Under the pieces are notes generated by a model. The model was not told the origin of the DNA. It saw nothing but the letters and a program-made list of their open reading frames with translations, and made no database searches. From Neobacillus fumarioli NBRC 102428 (lineage in GTDB: Bacteria; Bacillota; Bacilli; Bacillales; Cytobacillaceae), in assembly GCF_001591485.1 (NCBI RefSeq), contig NZ_BCUZ01000008.1, positions 1-57,327 of the forward strand: DNA of 57,327 nucleotides, in the 5' to 3' direction. Made by a program: the position numbers and the translations under genes. Positions 56,458 to 57,327 of this stretch are shown here, piece after piece. Every line of letters begins with the position of its first letter. Position 1 is the first letter of the stretch.

Positions 56458-56973
56458 ATGAGCATAATTTTCAACATGAAAGAGGTGCTTCAAATTATAG
56501 AATTTAAAGCTTCCAAACTGCATACTGAGTATTTATCCCATACCAACGAATGGTCGCCTATTATTGGTCGAAAGTATACACTGACACATTCTGATACAAC
56601 CGGGGATTTATTTTTAACTATAGGGAATCACTATAATCTTGCTGCCATCAACTTAAAAATTCGTGATGAGGTTGTAGCGGAATGGATTAGGAATGGTAAG
56701 CAGTTTATTTTTATTGGTAAGGTTTATATAAGTGGAGGGGAATTCGATGAGTATTCATCTAAACAACGTTTCCTAATTTTCCAAAATGAGTTAAAACTAG
56801 CATTAACCGCTATATTCTATGGCGACCGGATATTTTTTAGGTACCATCCAGAGTTGCTGAGTTCCTCCGTCTACATTCTTTTCAAATCCATTTATCCACA
56901 ATTTAATCAAATACTTTATTACGGTACGCCCCAACAATATTTAAACTCTATTCCATTTCAGGATATTCATTAA
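56458..56973 (+). CDS. Staygreen-domain protein
   Basis: 171 residues as read from ATG 56458. Staygreen family signature: RKYTLTHSDTTGDLFLTIG (about 39-57), then RDEVVAEW and YGDRIFF, and YPQFN...YGTPQQY near the end. Plant SGR proteins remove Mg from chlorophyll a; bacterial homologues in Bacillaceae are uncharacterised and the host has no chlorophyll, so the substrate is unknown. The start is unclear: neither ATG 56458 nor ATG 56476 has a ribosome site, while AAAGAGGTG (56479-56487) points to an ATT at 56494 that would begin IIEFKASKL, the usual N-terminal position of this family. Confidence 0.87.
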   Translation: MSIIFNMKEVLQIIEFKASKLHTEYLSHTNEWSPIIGRKYTLTHSDTTGDLFLTIGNHYNLAAINLKIRDEVVAEWIRNGKQFIFIGKVYISGGEFDEYSSKQRFLIFQNELKLALTAIFYGDRIFFRYHPELLSSSVYILFKSIYPQFNQILYYGTPQQYLNSIPFQDIH

Positions 56974-57238
56974 GGATTTGCAAAAACCAGCTTTAACTGT
57001 AACCTACTGGGGTTAGACATCATCTGCCATCAACGAACGAGAGTTAATATTAAATGGTTGCTTTTAAAATAATGTGTTTTTTATTCCGTAATAAAGGATT
57101 CTCCTAGTAAACATCCTATAAATTGAAAAAAGTGCGATGTATATACAAAATATTTATTTAAGGAGTCAGAGGACTGGGGAGAAGACAGGGACAATACGTT
57201 ACCAAATATAGGGTAAGTAGGAAGGGGATTTTTCAAAG
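56974..57238 (+). other. Intergenic region near window end
   Basis: No credible ORF, rRNA or tRNA. A GGGGAGAAGACAGGGACAAT stretch (57176-57195) resembles dispersed repeat fragments seen in Bacillus intergenic DNA, but this cannot be confirmed here. Confidence 0.4.
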
Positions 57239-57270
57239 ACTCTCAGCATTGTCGGCTGGGAGTTTTTATT
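57239..57270 (+). terminator. Orphan terminator near window end
   Basis: 9-bp stem ACTCTCAGC / GCTGGGAGT (one G-U pair region) with a 7-nt loop and TTTTTATTT. No coding gene lies directly upstream; it may end a small RNA or a long staygreen transcript. Confidence 0.65.
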
Positions 57271-57290
57271 TAAAGTAAAGAAAGTCACTA

Positions 57291-57327
57291 GTGTTGCATT
57301 AATTTAATTTAACTATTAAAAATACCA
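57291..57327 (+). repeat. Partial copy of an IS-internal sequence
   Basis: The last 37 bases (GTGTTGCATTAATTTAATTT and onward) match 53091-53126 inside the IS element except for a few positions. It may be the beginning of another, truncated or complete, copy of the same element running out of the window. Confidence 0.6.

Overview
The window is a chromosomal segment of a low-GC Gram-positive bacterium of the family Bacillaceae. It is Bacillus-like; a genus such as Neobacillus would fit but is not provable from this sequence. The gene order (5S rRNA end, ctsR-mcsA-mcsB-clpC-radA-disA-yacL-ispD-ispF-gltX-cysE-cysS-mrnC-rlmB-rae1-sigH-rpmGB-secE-nusG, rplKAJL, rpoBC, str, S10, spc, alpha, ecfA1A2T-truA-rplM-rpsI) is the one known from Bacillus subtilis. 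Proteins recognised by recall align end to end with B. subtilis orthologues. Almost every gene up to 52.9 kb is on the plus strand.

Layout: 1-90 holds the 3' end of a 5S rRNA gene and its terminator. 191-7424 is the CtsR stress operon (protein quality control, DNA repair, c-di-AMP synthesis). 7613-15706 carries a PIN-TRAM protein, two isoprenoid (MEP pathway) genes, gltX, a cysteine T-box controlling cysE-cysS, and RNA-processing genes. 15709-17728 has sigH, L33, secE and nusG. 17765-28677 holds the L11/L1, L10/L7-L12 and rpoB-rpoC units. 28699-48095 is the str-S10-spc-alpha supercluster. 48388-52916 carries the ECF vitamin-transporter energising module, truA and rplM-rpsI. From 52.9 kb the window becomes accessory: a dead IS4-family element, a minus-strand carboxymuconolactone decarboxylase-like gene, a 58-residue unlisted small protein, a DUF378 membrane protein, a staygreen-domain protein, and at the very end a sequence matching part of the IS.

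Regulation is unusually readable. There is a CtsR operator, a T-box with a UGC specifier, L10- and L13-type leaders, and many near-consensus SigA promoters, several with extended -10 elements. Attenuator-like hairpins lie before nusG, rplA and rplJ. A GTGGGAGG...CCAC motif recurs in the rplK, rplA and rpsJ leaders.

The most notable departures from the standard order are: (1) the methionine aminopeptidase gene map, normally between adk and infA, is reduced to a decayed remnant of about 180 bp, with the infA promoter at its tail; (2) the IS4-family element inserted 18 bp after rpsI appears to supply the terminator of the rplM-rpsI operon through its own left end; (3) a hairpin between the nusG Shine-Dalgarno and start codon appears to bring them to working distance. 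I did not find a wholly new multi-gene system. The rest of the window is a conserved core locus.
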